DNA of 64,000 nucleotides from an uncultured Burkholderiales bacterium (GTDB lineage: Bacteria > Pseudomonadota > Gammaproteobacteria > Burkholderiales > Eutrophovitaceae): contig CATOSA010000011.1 of the NCBI GenBank assembly GCA_951812315.1, positions 29,681 through 93,680 of the forward strand. Reading direction: 5' to 3'. Positions 18,343 to 26,493 of this stretch are shown here, piece by piece. Under the pieces are notes generated by a model. It saw nothing but the letters and a program-made list of their open reading frames with translations, was not told the DNA's origin and did no database searches. Every line of letters begins with the position of its first letter. Positions within the stretch are counted from its first letter, which is position 1. The translations under genes were made by a program, and so were the position numbers.

Positions 18343-18635
18343 TAGTTGGGCCAGAAGTCATTCTCAAAGTTCGCTCAACGACAGCTACACGCATTAACCC
18401 GCTACAAGATGTTGTCATCCCAAAAAACTGAGAACATGCAAGTCGAGTCAACATAGAAGCTCATTTACCTTGACGTTGCAACGAATACTACCTTCAATCT
18501 TCACCAACCAAAACTCTCATTTCGTTTGGACGGCGCCCGCTGCTCAGATTGCCGACTCAAAAGTGCGCTCGACTTTTGAAACAGCGTTCCGCTCCTGAGA
18601 CATCGATTCGGACTTCGACATGAGGCGCTGCTTTT
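18343..18635. promoter_or_regulatory. Intergenic region with an 8-bp inverted repeat, between methyltransferase and GHKL genes
   Basis: 293 bp without a gene. It includes TCAAAAGT / ACTTTTGA at 18557-18564 and 18572-18579 (7-base loop), just past the GHKL stop. It may be a weak terminator (no following T-run on the minus strand) or an operator. A separate promoter for the methyltransferase is likely here but was not identified. Confidence 0.35.
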
Positions 18636-21044
18636 TTACATTCCGCCGCCAAGTCGACGAACGATTGTCACAATGTAGGGGGCGACTGCTTCCGTCGCTG
18701 TCCGGGTAACGTCCTCCGGGTCGATTTCGGCTTGTTGTTCCGCTCCTTCGTCGGTGGCTGGCATCGCCTTCTTGTACACGGCCAATGCAATCAAACCCAA
18801 GCCCATCTTAAACGTGTTCTCGTTGGTGATCCTCGCGGCTTCGTCTTTTTCCTTCACGCGCATATTGACCAGGTATCGATTGTCCCGATTGATGTAGACC
18901 CTTGGATTGTCACCTTCAGCGACGTACGCTCCAGAGTTATCGTCGAAGTTATGATTTGACCAATCCTCTCTTCCGACGAATGTGAATTCCGGTTGCCCAG
19001 CCCCTTGCTGCTCAGATTTCACAGTGTCCTTTCGTTTGCCTGAGTGGCCTTTATACGGATTCTCAGCTTCTACAAACCGAACGACTGCGGCCACTTTTAG
19101 TGGTTCAAAGTTTCGGCCGTTGTCTGTGAACCCGAATTCTGCAGCGACCTCGTCGCCAACCTTTGCCCCCTCTGGCGCCCGCAACGTAATTCGAACAATA
19201 CCGTTGTGCAGTTTTACCGAGTTCGGGAGGGTGGTTGCAAGTACAGACGTCCACACTTGGCCAGGGCTATCGACACGGGTTAGGTACTGGTTTTCAGCGT
19301 CAGTGCCGCATTCGATACGACGTGGCACATTGTTGATGGGCAATTCTTTAACGTACTGGCCATTTTCTTCCCGGACGTTTAGAAGGGTCAGAAATGTCGG
19401 GAACTGCTTTCCTACGTATCGGGTTCCATCGCCAGTGCTATTCCCGTCCCCGTCCCCCTTGTCATATCCGCCAACGCCAGTCGGGAGAAAGGCGCCCATA
19501 CCAAATAGGTCTCGAATCGCAGGGTCGACCTTGACAAGCTCCCGTAGCAAATCCTTGGTCGCGTCGCTGTCTTCCGTCTGCTCGGTCGCGCGGCGCATGC
19601 GAACCTCGGCGGCGTACTGTCGGAGCCGATCGTCGCCCTTAAGCTCCTCGATCACAAGCCGTTCTAGTCGCCTCGATAACTCATTGGCGGCCATACGTTC
19701 ACGATCCGGCATAAAAATCGCTGCGCGAGCCTGTTTGTTAAGATCGTCGCATATGACATTGATCAGCAGGTGATTGCGTAAATCCGGCAGAGCGACACGC
19801 TGATTCAGAAAACTGGCCCTCTCAGTAGCGTGCGTTTGGCCATTGATCGTGTAGAAAACACGGGCTGGTTGCTTGCTTAGAAACTCCTTTAGAGTTCGGA
19901 TGCTGGTCGCAACGATTCGCACCTTTCCAAGTTCCTCATCGTTGCGCTCGGCAACTTGGTAAACCCACTCGGTGTCGGGGTCCCCACTTTCCTTAAATTC
20001 ACCGCTTTCATCGACGTCTTCCGTTAATTCCGCTCCCAGAACCACGCTCAAACCGCTGAATGTGCGAGCGGCAATGCCTTCTTCTCGGAGCGGTCCCTTA
20101 TTCGCTATGGGCTTAGCATCAAAATCGTAGACGCGGATCGGCAATGCGCAGTCAACCAAGCTGACCGCGAGGACATTGTAGAGCCCGATGTCAACGTTGT
20201 GATTCTTGTTGCCAATGTCATATTCGTAGAGCTTTACTATCGAACCGGACTCGACGATGCCATGCACTTCGTGGCCGAAGGCCTTGAGTTTCTGCTCGCG
20301 AAATCGAGAAATGGCTTCGCCAGGACAAAAATACTCGGCTACTGGCAAGCCTTCGTCGTTAACTGGCGCTCGCACCCTAACAAGGGTCCAACCCCAATAG
20401 GGGTATCCGTGCGGACGAGAAATGATTAACTTGAAATGGCGGTCTCGGATGTCCGAGCGAGTACAAAAACGTAGACTCCCAGTACTGCCCATGTTGAACT
20501 TGCCTTGCACGAATCGGATGCCCTCCTTGTTTTTCTTGCCAAGTGACAAGAAGGTCTGTGCGAACTGGTCCGGCATTTGCCCACAACCGGAATCCGCGAC
20601 GACATAGCTCGGATATCGGCTATTCGTTCGGTTTGCGCGCTTGATCCCGATCCGAATACATTTCTCAGCCAGCGTTGTGCGCTCTGACGGGGATAGCTTT
20701 TGGATTTTTCCTTCGTTTACGTGAGGGTAGAATCGCTTTACGGCCTCGGTCATTGACTGCGGCGCACTGGCGCTACAGTAGTCATCTATGCCGTTTTCTT
20801 TGGCTTTCCTCAACAGGATGGCGTCCTCGCCGTTGATGATCAGCTCGACCAGCGCTCCAACGGGGTTCGTTTGTTGGTTTCCGACGGTATCCCAATTCTT
20901 CTCGCGATTCCCGTAGGGCAACCAATTTGCTGCATTATCAAAGTAATAGCTCGCTTCAGACTCGCTTATTACTTCTTTTACATTTCCAGCGGATTCGGCC
21001 GACAATAGTCCGAAAGCGAGTCGGCGGGAAAGCTTTTCGTCCAT
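18636..21044 (-). CDS. Large GHKL-type ATPase (MORC/MutL-like ATP-binding protein) in a modification island
   Basis: An 802-residue protein whose first 200 residues carry a GHKL ATP-binding fold. N box: E67 LIINGEDA with Asn71 and Asp74. G1: D151-S-G-C-G155. G2 lid: GKFNMGSTG (181-189). The rest (about 600 residues) is unrecognised, with acidic and charged stretches and no nuclease motif I can see. GHKL ATPases of the MORC/MutL kind are known next to DNA methyltransferases in prokaryotic restriction-modification loci. Here the neighbours are a C5-MTase downstream and a small protein 53 bp upstream. Role inferred: an ATP-dependent DNA clamp or effector of an anti-phage system. Distinct from Hsp90, gyrase B and typical histidine kinases by its motif context. 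Confidence 0.8.
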   Translation of the reverse strand: MDEKLSRRLAFGLLSAESAGNVKEVISESEASYYFDNAANWLPYGNREKNWDTVGNQQTNPVGALVELIINGEDAILLRKAKENGIDDYCSASAPQSMTEAVKRFYPHVNEGKIQKLSPSERTTLAEKCIRIGIKRANRTNSRYPSYVVADSGCGQMPDQFAQTFLSLGKKNKEGIRFVQGKFNMGSTGSLRFCTRSDIRDRHFKLIISRPHGYPYWGWTLVRVRAPVNDEGLPVAEYFCPGEAISRFREQKLKAFGHEVHGIVESGSIVKLYEYDIGNKNHNVDIGLYNVLAVSLVDCALPIRVYDFDAKPIANKGPLREEGIAARTFSGLSVVLGAELTEDVDESGEFKESGDPDTEWVYQVAERNDEELGKVRIVATSIRTLKEFLSKQPARVFYTINGQTHATERASFLNQRVALPDLRNHLLINVICDDLNKQARAAIFMPDRERMAANELSRRLERLVIEELKGDDRLRQYAAEVRMRRATEQTEDSDATKDLLRELVKVDPAIRDLFGMGAFLPTGVGGYDKGDGDGNSTGDGTRYVGKQFPTFLTLLNVREENGQYVKELPINNVPRRIECGTDAENQYLTRVDSPGQVWTSVLATTLPNSVKLHNGIVRITLRAPEGAKVGDEVAAEFGFTDNGRNFEPLKVAAVVRFVEAENPYKGHSGKRKDTVKSEQQGAGQPEFTFVGREDWSNHNFDDNSGAYVAEGDNPRVYINRDNRYLVNMRVKEKDEAARITNENTFKMGLGLIALAVYKKAMPATDEGAEQQAEIDPEDVTRTATEAVAPYIVTIVRRLGGGM

Positions 21045-21060
21045 GGCGTGTCCTATAACC

Positions 21061-21076
21061 TATTGTTATAACAATA
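21061..21076. promoter_or_regulatory. 16-bp perfect palindrome upstream of the GHKL ATPase gene
   Basis: TATTGTTATAACAATA is fully palindromic and lies in the 53-bp gap between the small-protein stop and the GHKL ATG (21044). AT-rich perfect palindromes in this position are typical dimeric repressor sites. No obvious helix-turn-helix regulator is coded in the island. Confidence 0.5.
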
Positions 21077-21097
21077 TTAGGAGTGATTCTTCTGGTC

Positions 21098-21340
21098 CTA
21101 TAATTCAAATATTGGCTCGCTACCCTTTCCAGGGCCGTCAAATCTTGTTTTCATGACGTCAAGTTCTCGTTGTAGCGCCTTGCTGATCTTCCTGATGTCA
21201 TCGGCTGTAAATTCGTAGGCGGCTCTATTTGACAGGTTGCCAATCAGGCGTATCTCCTTGATAGCCTTGTTCACTCTTCTTGTTGCAATTCCTTCGAACT
21301 TCTTTCTCTTATTTTTTGTTAATGTTTCTGCTCTACTCAT
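21098..21340 (-). CDS. Small alpha-helical protein of unknown function, first gene of the modification island
   Basis: About 80 residues from the ATG at 21340 (MSRAETLTKNKRKKFEG); a GTG at 21379 would give 93. It is highly charged and predicted helical, with a conserved-looking core RVNKAIKEIRLIGNLSNR, then YEFTADDIRKISKALQREL. I recall similar small proteins beside DNA modification genes, but no function is known to me. No zinc motif, catalytic motif or classical HTH is seen. It precedes the GHKL ATPase gene by 53 bp in the same direction, so the two are probably co-expressed. It could be a specificity, adaptor or antitoxin-like subunit. Confidence 0.65.
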   Translation of the reverse strand: MSRAETLTKNKRKKFEGIATRRVNKAIKEIRLIGNLSNRAAYEFTADDIRKISKALQRELDVMKTRFDGPGKGSEPIFEL

Positions 21341-21569
21341 AACATTATCCATATATTGCGAATATATTACTTCAGTCACGAGATGGAGAAGGCACTCGCA
21401 GATGAACGCACAGAATGGGGTCAGCTACAACGCCCCCCATGGGTGCGATTGTGGGACGTTCGTCAGATTGACTGAAAATTCTGCGTGTAAATACCTGTCC
21501 CTCGCTCCGTGACCTTCGTTTTGTGCGGTAGGTTATATCCTGCTATTTTCTTCTGCATTGTTTCTTCCA

Positions 21570-21692
21570 TCAACACTGCGAACCCTTCTCACCTTTGATG
21601 AACGTGTCAAGGCGTTCCGCAAGCTTGAAATGATCGTGCGTTTCGCATTCCCAGACAACGAGAACCTTCCAACCCGCCTGCGCCCGGACACT
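21570..21692 (-). pseudogene. C-terminal remnant of a Vsr (very short patch repair) endonuclease
   Basis: Reading the minus strand in the frame ending at the TGA 21570-21572 gives GWKVLVVWECETHDHFKLAERL, a clear match to the conserved Vsr C-terminal strand (GW+VLVVWECE). The preceding residues (NEVAAATASVRAQA) are a weak echo of the usual N..RD...L helix. The N-terminal catalytic Asp, His and zinc-binding residues are absent. Upstream, the reading runs into the nrdA 3' end. Vsr normally accompanies C5-MTases to repair T:G mismatches, so this is the decayed partner of the methyltransferase at 17176-18342. Confidence 0.75.
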
Positions 21693-21726
21693 TGCAGTTG
21701 CCGCAGCAACTTCATTCAAGCCGCCT

Positions 21727-21800
21727 TCACTGGCAGGGCTGTTTCATTGGCAAGACCTACTCATTGGCATGCCCCTTTTTGGCAAACCCCGTCACTGGCA
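21727..21800. repeat. Four TCAYTGGCA repeats at the nrdA 3' end
   Basis: TCACTGGCA (21727), TCATTGGCA (21744), TCATTGGCA (21761) and TCACTGGCA (21792) occur with steps of 17, 17 and 31 bases. The last contains the nrdA stop codon (TGA on the minus strand). They mark the junction between nrdA and the inserted island. Confidence 0.7.
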
Positions 21801-24641
21801 AGCCTCGCAACTCGGATCATCGATCGCACAGTATTGCGGTTGTTCAGACTCTGTTGCAGCCGCTCCGTCAGACGGTACAGCGTTGAGTTGTCCCGACCGA
21901 CTCGTTGACTTCTCGGCCGAAGTCGCACCCAGTGTGCGCAGGTAGTAAGTCGTCTTCAGTCCCCGAAGCCACGCCAGCGTATACGTGTCATGGAGCTTCT
22001 TGCCCGACGCCCCGGCCATGTATATGTTGAGAGACTGCGCCTGATCGATCCACTTCTGCCGGCGCGACGCACACTCGACCAGCCACGACGGCTCCACCTC
22101 GAACGCTGTGGCATACAGCTCGCGCAATTCAGGCGGCACACGATCGATCTTGGCAAGCGATCCATCGAAGTACTTCAGGTCCGAAATCATGACTTCGTCC
22201 CACAAGTTCTGCTTCTTCAGATCTTCTACGAGATACTCGTTGGCAATCGTAAATTCACCCGACAAATTGGATTTCACGTAAAGATTCTGATAAGTCGGCT
22301 CGATGGACGCCGAGACGCCAACGATGTTGGCAATCGTTGCAGTCGGCGCAATCGCGATGCAATTGGAGTTGCGCATGCCGTAAACGCGAATGCGCTCACG
22401 CAAGGAGTCCCAATTCATGTTCGAACTCATATCGACGTCGACATTGCCGCCGCGCTCTTCGGCAAGCAGGGTGAGAGAATCCTGCGGAAGTATCCCCCTT
22501 GACCAGAGAGAGCCATCGAACGTCGAATAACGACCGCGCTCCTCGGCTAATTCTGTCGACGCCCAGTACGCGTAATAGCAAACAGCTTCCATTGAACTGT
22601 CGGCGAATTCCACTGCTTCGTCCGCCCCGTACGGGACACGCATTTCGTGCAGGCAATCCTGAAATCCCATGATGCCCATGCCAACTGGCCGGTGTTTCAG
22701 GTTCGAATTCCGTGCCTTGTTTACCGCGTAGTAGTTGATGTCGATGACATTGTCGAGCATGCGCATTGCGGTGGATACAGTACGCTGAAGTTTCTCATGA
22801 TCGAGTTTGCCGTCGCGCAGGTGTGCAAGCAGATTTACCGACCCGAGGTTACAAACAGCGATCTCGTTGTCCGACGTATTCAGGGTTATTTCCGTGCACA
22901 GATTCGAGCTGTGTACAGCGCCCATATGCTGCTGAGGTGAACGGATATTGCATGGATCCTTGAACGTGATCCACGGATGCCCGGTCTCAAACAGCATGGT
23001 CAGCATCTTGCGCCACAACTGAACCGCCGATACCTTCCTGAACAGTTTCAGTTCGCCGCGAGCGGCCTTGTTTTCATACTCGACATAGGCAGTTTCGAAG
23101 TCCTTGCCGTAGCGTTCATGAATATCCGGCACATCCGAGGGTGAAAACAACGTCCAGTCATCGTTGTCCATTACCCGCTTCATGAACAGATCGGGCACCC
23201 AGTTGGCAGAGTTCATGTCATGCGCACGGCGGCGATCATCACCCGTATTCTTGCGCAATTCCAGGAACTCCTCGATATCGAGATGCCAGGTTTCAAGGTA
23301 TGCGCACACCGCCCCTTTGCGTTTGCCACCCTGATTCACCGCGACGGCAGTATCGTTGACAACTTTGAGAAAAGGAACGACGCCCTGCGACTTTCCGTTG
23401 GTTCCCTTTATGTGCGAACCCAGTGCGCGTACCGGCGTCCAGTCGTTGCCAAGCCCGCCTGCATACTTTGAGAGCAGTGCATTTTCCTTTATCGCCTCGT
23501 AAATACCGTCCAGATCATCAGCGACAGTGGTGAGATAGCAGCTCGAAAGTTGCGAGCGCACCGATCCCGAATTGAACAAGGTTGGCGTCGAGTTCATGAA
23601 ATCAAAATTGGACAGCACGTTATAAAATTCGATTGCGCGCGCTTCACGTTCAACCTCATCAATTGCAAGACCCATCGCAACGCGCATGAAAAACGCCTGC
23701 GGCAGTTCAATACGCCGCTCATCGACGTGAAGAAAATATCTGTCATACAAAGTTTGAAGGCCGAGATAACCGAATTTCAGATCCCGATCGGCATCCAGCG
23801 CGGCGGCCAGCGCGGTCAGATCAAATCGCGCAAGCCTCTCATCGAGCAAACCAGCCTCGATACCCTTTCCAATGAACTCCGGAAAATATTCGGCATAGCG
23901 CGAGCGCATGTCAGCCCTGCTCACCTCTTCACCCAATACTTCGTGGCGCACGCTGTTGAGCAAAAGCCTGGCAGTGACATAACTGTACGCAGGATCTTTT
24001 TCGATGAGTGAGCGGGCGGCAAGAATCACACTCTTGCGCACCTCTTCCATCGGCACGCCGTCATACAAGTCGCGCAACGTCAATTCCATGATGGTCTGGA
24101 TGTCCACTGCAGGACCAACGCCTTTGCACGAGTCCATAACCAGACCTTGAAGCGCTTCGATTTCCAGTGGCCGGCTACTGCCATTTTCCGAGACATTGAT
24201 GGTTGCAGACGTTTTGACAACCGGCGCCTCTTTCTGACGTGCGCGCTCGCGGTTACGCTCATCCCGATACAACACATATGAACGCGCGACTTCGTGCTCA
24301 CCGGCGCGCATCAGCGCCAGTTCCACCTGATCCTGAATATCTTCAATATGTACAGTGCCACCGGCAGGCTTGCGGCGCATCAGTGCGGCAACCACAACTT
24401 CCGTCAAATTGGTCACGACCTCACGAATGCGAGCCGACGCCGCACCCTGTCCGCCACTAACGGCAATAAATGCCTTGGTCAATGCAATTGTAATTTTTGT
24501 CGGCTCGAAACCGACAACGGCCCCGTTTCTTCGAATGACTTTGTAATCTTCGTAACGATCTTGCTGCTCGTTTTCAACAACTGCGTCCGCCTGTAAATTG
24601 GCTGCAACTGTGGACGAAGAAACGTCGGCGCTAACTTGCAT
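21792..24641 (-). CDS. nrdA: Ribonucleoside-diphosphate reductase class Ia, alpha subunit
   Basis: About 949 residues from the ATG at 24641, which follows GAGGGAGATGGA; the frame stays open 53 codons further upstream but without a ribosome-binding site. An N-terminal ATP-cone (YKVIRRNGAVVGFEPTKI) provides allosteric control. The catalytic barrel shows NSTPTLFNSG, SSCYL, the CNLGSVNL region with active-site Cys, and PTATIANIVG. The C-terminal redox pair is CEAC. It reduces ribonucleoside diphosphates with the NrdB radical. Flanked upstream by an IS remnant and downstream by the modification island, so it has been separated from both ampD and nrdB. Confidence 0.97.
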   Translation of the reverse strand: MQVSADVSSSTVAANLQADAVVENEQQDRYEDYKVIRRNGAVVGFEPTKITIALTKAFIAVSGGQGAASARIREVVTNLTEVVVAALMRRKPAGGTVHIEDIQDQVELALMRAGEHEVARSYVLYRDERNRERARQKEAPVVKTSATINVSENGSSRPLEIEALQGLVMDSCKGVGPAVDIQTIMELTLRDLYDGVPMEEVRKSVILAARSLIEKDPAYSYVTARLLLNSVRHEVLGEEVSRADMRSRYAEYFPEFIGKGIEAGLLDERLARFDLTALAAALDADRDLKFGYLGLQTLYDRYFLHVDERRIELPQAFFMRVAMGLAIDEVEREARAIEFYNVLSNFDFMNSTPTLFNSGSVRSQLSSCYLTTVADDLDGIYEAIKENALLSKYAGGLGNDWTPVRALGSHIKGTNGKSQGVVPFLKVVNDTAVAVNQGGKRKGAVCAYLETWHLDIEEFLELRKNTGDDRRRAHDMNSANWVPDLFMKRVMDNDDWTLFSPSDVPDIHERYGKDFETAYVEYENKAARGELKLFRKVSAVQLWRKMLTMLFETGHPWITFKDPCNIRSPQQHMGAVHSSNLCTEITLNTSDNEIAVCNLGSVNLLAHLRDGKLDHEKLQRTVSTAMRMLDNVIDINYYAVNKARNSNLKHRPVGMGIMGFQDCLHEMRVPYGADEAVEFADSSMEAVCYYAYWASTELAEERGRYSTFDGSLWSRGILPQDSLTLLAEERGGNVDVDMSSNMNWDSLRERIRVYGMRNSNCIAIAPTATIANIVGVSASIEPTYQNLYVKSNLSGEFTIANEYLVEDLKKQNLWDEVMISDLKYFDGSLAKIDRVPPELRELYATAFEVEPSWLVECASRRQKWIDQAQSLNIYMAGASGKKLHDTYTLAWLRGLKTTYYLRTLGATSAEKSTSRSGQLNAVPSDGAAATESEQPQYCAIDDPSCEACQ

Positions 24642-24796
24642 TCCATCTCCCTCGGTTTTCAAGCGTCGCCACACGGCGACACTCGCATCTGTTCCATCGA
24701 AACCAGTCGATTGTCCGCAAGCCGTTGCTTGCGAAAACAGTCGAATGACTACTGAGTCTGAATATCCCGGCGTCGGCACATCCAATACATATCGGT

Positions 24797-24837
24797 TCAA
24801 CCACTACATATAACATATAGCGTCAACCACTACATAT
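24797..24837 (-). promoter_or_regulatory. Two NrdR-box-like direct repeats upstream of nrdA
   Basis: TCAACCACTACATAT occurs at 24797-24811 and 24823-24837. On the minus strand each includes ATATGTAGTGG, resembling the right half of the NrdR consensus ACACWATATATWGTGT; the distal copy matches about 12 of 16 positions. Spacing is 26 bp rather than the more common 31-32. They lie 155-200 bp upstream of the nrdA ATG. Regulation by NrdR is inference. Confidence 0.4.
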
Positions 24838-24842
24838 TGAGC

Positions 24843-25666
24843 TGACCCGGATAATTCGGACAGGTTAATTAAGCACCACATTCGTGGTTTAGTTCAAACT
24901 GCACCGGAGATTCGTAGCCCAACGTCTGATGCAATCGCCTGCGGTTGTAGAACAACTCGATGTAATCGAAGATTGCCATGCGCGCAGCCTGTCTGGTAGC
25001 GAACACACAGTGATATACCAGCTCGTTCTTCAAGTTTGAGAAGAAACTCTCAGCCACTGCGTTGTCAAGTGCACTGCCTTTGGCGCCCATGCTCGGTCGC
25101 ATCTGCACTGCTGCCATGCGTTGACGATAGCGCCGGGACCGGTAGATCGCGCCCTGATCGGTGTGATGAATCAATCCTGGCGCTGGGCTTCGTTGGGCAA
25201 TGGCCATGTCCAGCGCATTCAGGCTCAGTTGCTCATCGGGGCGTTGGCCCATCGCCCAGCCCACCACCTTGCGTGAGAATAGATCGAGCAGCATCGCCAG
25301 GTACAACCAGCCCTGGCGCGTGCGGATGAAAGTCATGTCGCCCACCCAGGCATGATCTGGCCCAGGTGCATCAAAACATCGCTCGATCAGATCCGGCGCT
25401 GGTGCTTGCGTGTGCTCATGCGCAATGATGCTGTACGGGGAGCGACGCTTGCGGCGCGCTTCGATGCCATTGGTACGATGCAAGTGCGCCAGAATTACGT
25501 GCACGGCATCAGTTGGATTGGCGTGCTCTGCCGGCCGGCAGAGCGTACAAAGAGCGCGGCAGGAATTTGCCTGCAAAGACGTTTGCCCGCAAAGACGAAG
25601 GTGCGATTCAGACAAGAACATGCTAATCGGGCTCAATGAACCGTAAGCTGATTGCGCAGACTTCAA
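24843..25666 (-). mobile_element. Truncated IS3-family insertion element
   Basis: One end appears to begin near TGACCCGGATAATTCGG (24843). The element contains an orfB transposase but no orfA, and the other end is not recognisable. It interrupts the usual ampD-nrdA adjacency. The 5' part of orfB is degenerate, with a 20-bp perfect palindrome at 25525-25544 near the break. Confidence 0.7.
24869..25666 (-). pseudogene. IS3-family transposase OrfB, 5'-truncated
   Basis: A 265-codon open frame. The DDE integrase core is intact: first Asp in WVGDMTFI, second in HHTDQGAIY, Glu in NAVAESFFSNLKNE, then YNRRRLHQTLGYESPVQFE at the end. Upstream of about residue 60 (HRTNGIEARRKRR, the usual region just before the core) the sequence no longer resembles a transposase. 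No orfA or frameshift window is found. Independent transposition is therefore unlikely. Confidence 0.85.
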
Positions 25667-25893
25667 TTGCGTTGCAACAAAACTACGCCGGATGCTTGCG
25701 TGAATACACAGTGACCCGACCCGGTTTTCAGCAAAGGTCGGAACGAGTTACTGCGGCGCAAGAGCCCGTTACCCGGAACCGTTGAATTCCAGTTTCGCCG
25801 AATTTAGAAAATTCACGTATGCGATCAGTTAGCGCCAGTCCCCGCAGCGCACTGCACTAAAAGGCAGAGGCGTCGCGCCAAACTGAAATTCGT

Positions 25894-26493
25894 TCAATCG
25901 CTGTTAGCGACGTCGGCTTCTAATCGTCTGAAATGCGTCCAGTCAAAGTGCGGACCCGGGTCCGTTTTGCGCCCCTGCGGCAACGCAATATCGCTGTGAC
26001 CGACGCAACCCGCAATCGGATACGCCGCGCGCAATGTCACGGTAAGTCGCGCCAGAACCTGATACTGCGCCCCCTCGAACGGCAAGTCGTCGGTGCCTTC
26101 AAGTTCGATGCCGATCGAGAAATCGTTACAGCGATCCCGGTCACGCCATTGGGATTCGCCTGCATGCCAGGCGCGGTGCGCGCATGGCACGAACTGGATC
26201 AGTTCGCCATCGCGGCGGATAAGAAAGTGCGACGAAACGCGCCGATCGGCAATATCACAAAAGTACGGGTGAGCATCAGAGTCGAGGCAGTTGGTAAACA
26301 ACTCGGCGATTTCCGTTCCGCCAAACGATCCCGGAGGAAGGCTGATGTTATGGATGACCAGCAAATCGATGCCGCACGCTGGCGGACGGGCATCGCAATT
26401 GGGAGAGGCAATCTGGCGGGCGTTGCTGAGAACGCCAGCGTCATCGATTTGCCAGCTGCCCTCCCGATTTGCACCGATAGCAGCCCCGCTCAA
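25894..26493 (-). CDS. ampD: 1,6-anhydro-N-acetylmuramyl-L-alanine amidase
   Basis: A 199-residue cytoplasmic zinc amidase of peptidoglycan recycling that removes the stem peptide from anhydro-muropeptides. Zinc ligands are visible: His48 (LLVIHNISLPPG), His166 in GHSDIALP and Asp178 in GRKTDPGPHFDW. The core HPYF..I..RRVSSHFLIRRDG and RAWHAGESQW is typical. The start is a TTG at 26493 overlapping the pilR stop, with GGGGA on the minus strand six bases upstream; no ATG or GTG is nearby. Two extra residues occur between DIA and GRKTDPG compared with the usual DIAPGRKTDPG. Read-through from pilSR is likely. Confidence 0.93.
   Translation of the reverse strand: MSGAAIGANREGSWQIDDAGVLSNARQIASPNCDARPPACGIDLLVIHNISLPPGSFGGTEIAELFTNCLDSDAHPYFCDIADRRVSSHFLIRRDGELIQFVPCAHRAWHAGESQWRDRDRCNDFSIGIELEGTDDLPFEGAQYQVLARLTVTLRAAYPIAGCVGHSDIALPQGRKTDPGPHFDWTHFRRLEADVANSD

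Noticed and set aside
21558..21908. 116-codon plus-strand open frame at the nrdA 3' end
   Set aside because: It is antisense to the vsr remnant and to nrdA; the minus strand carries the recognisable Vsr and NrdA residues.
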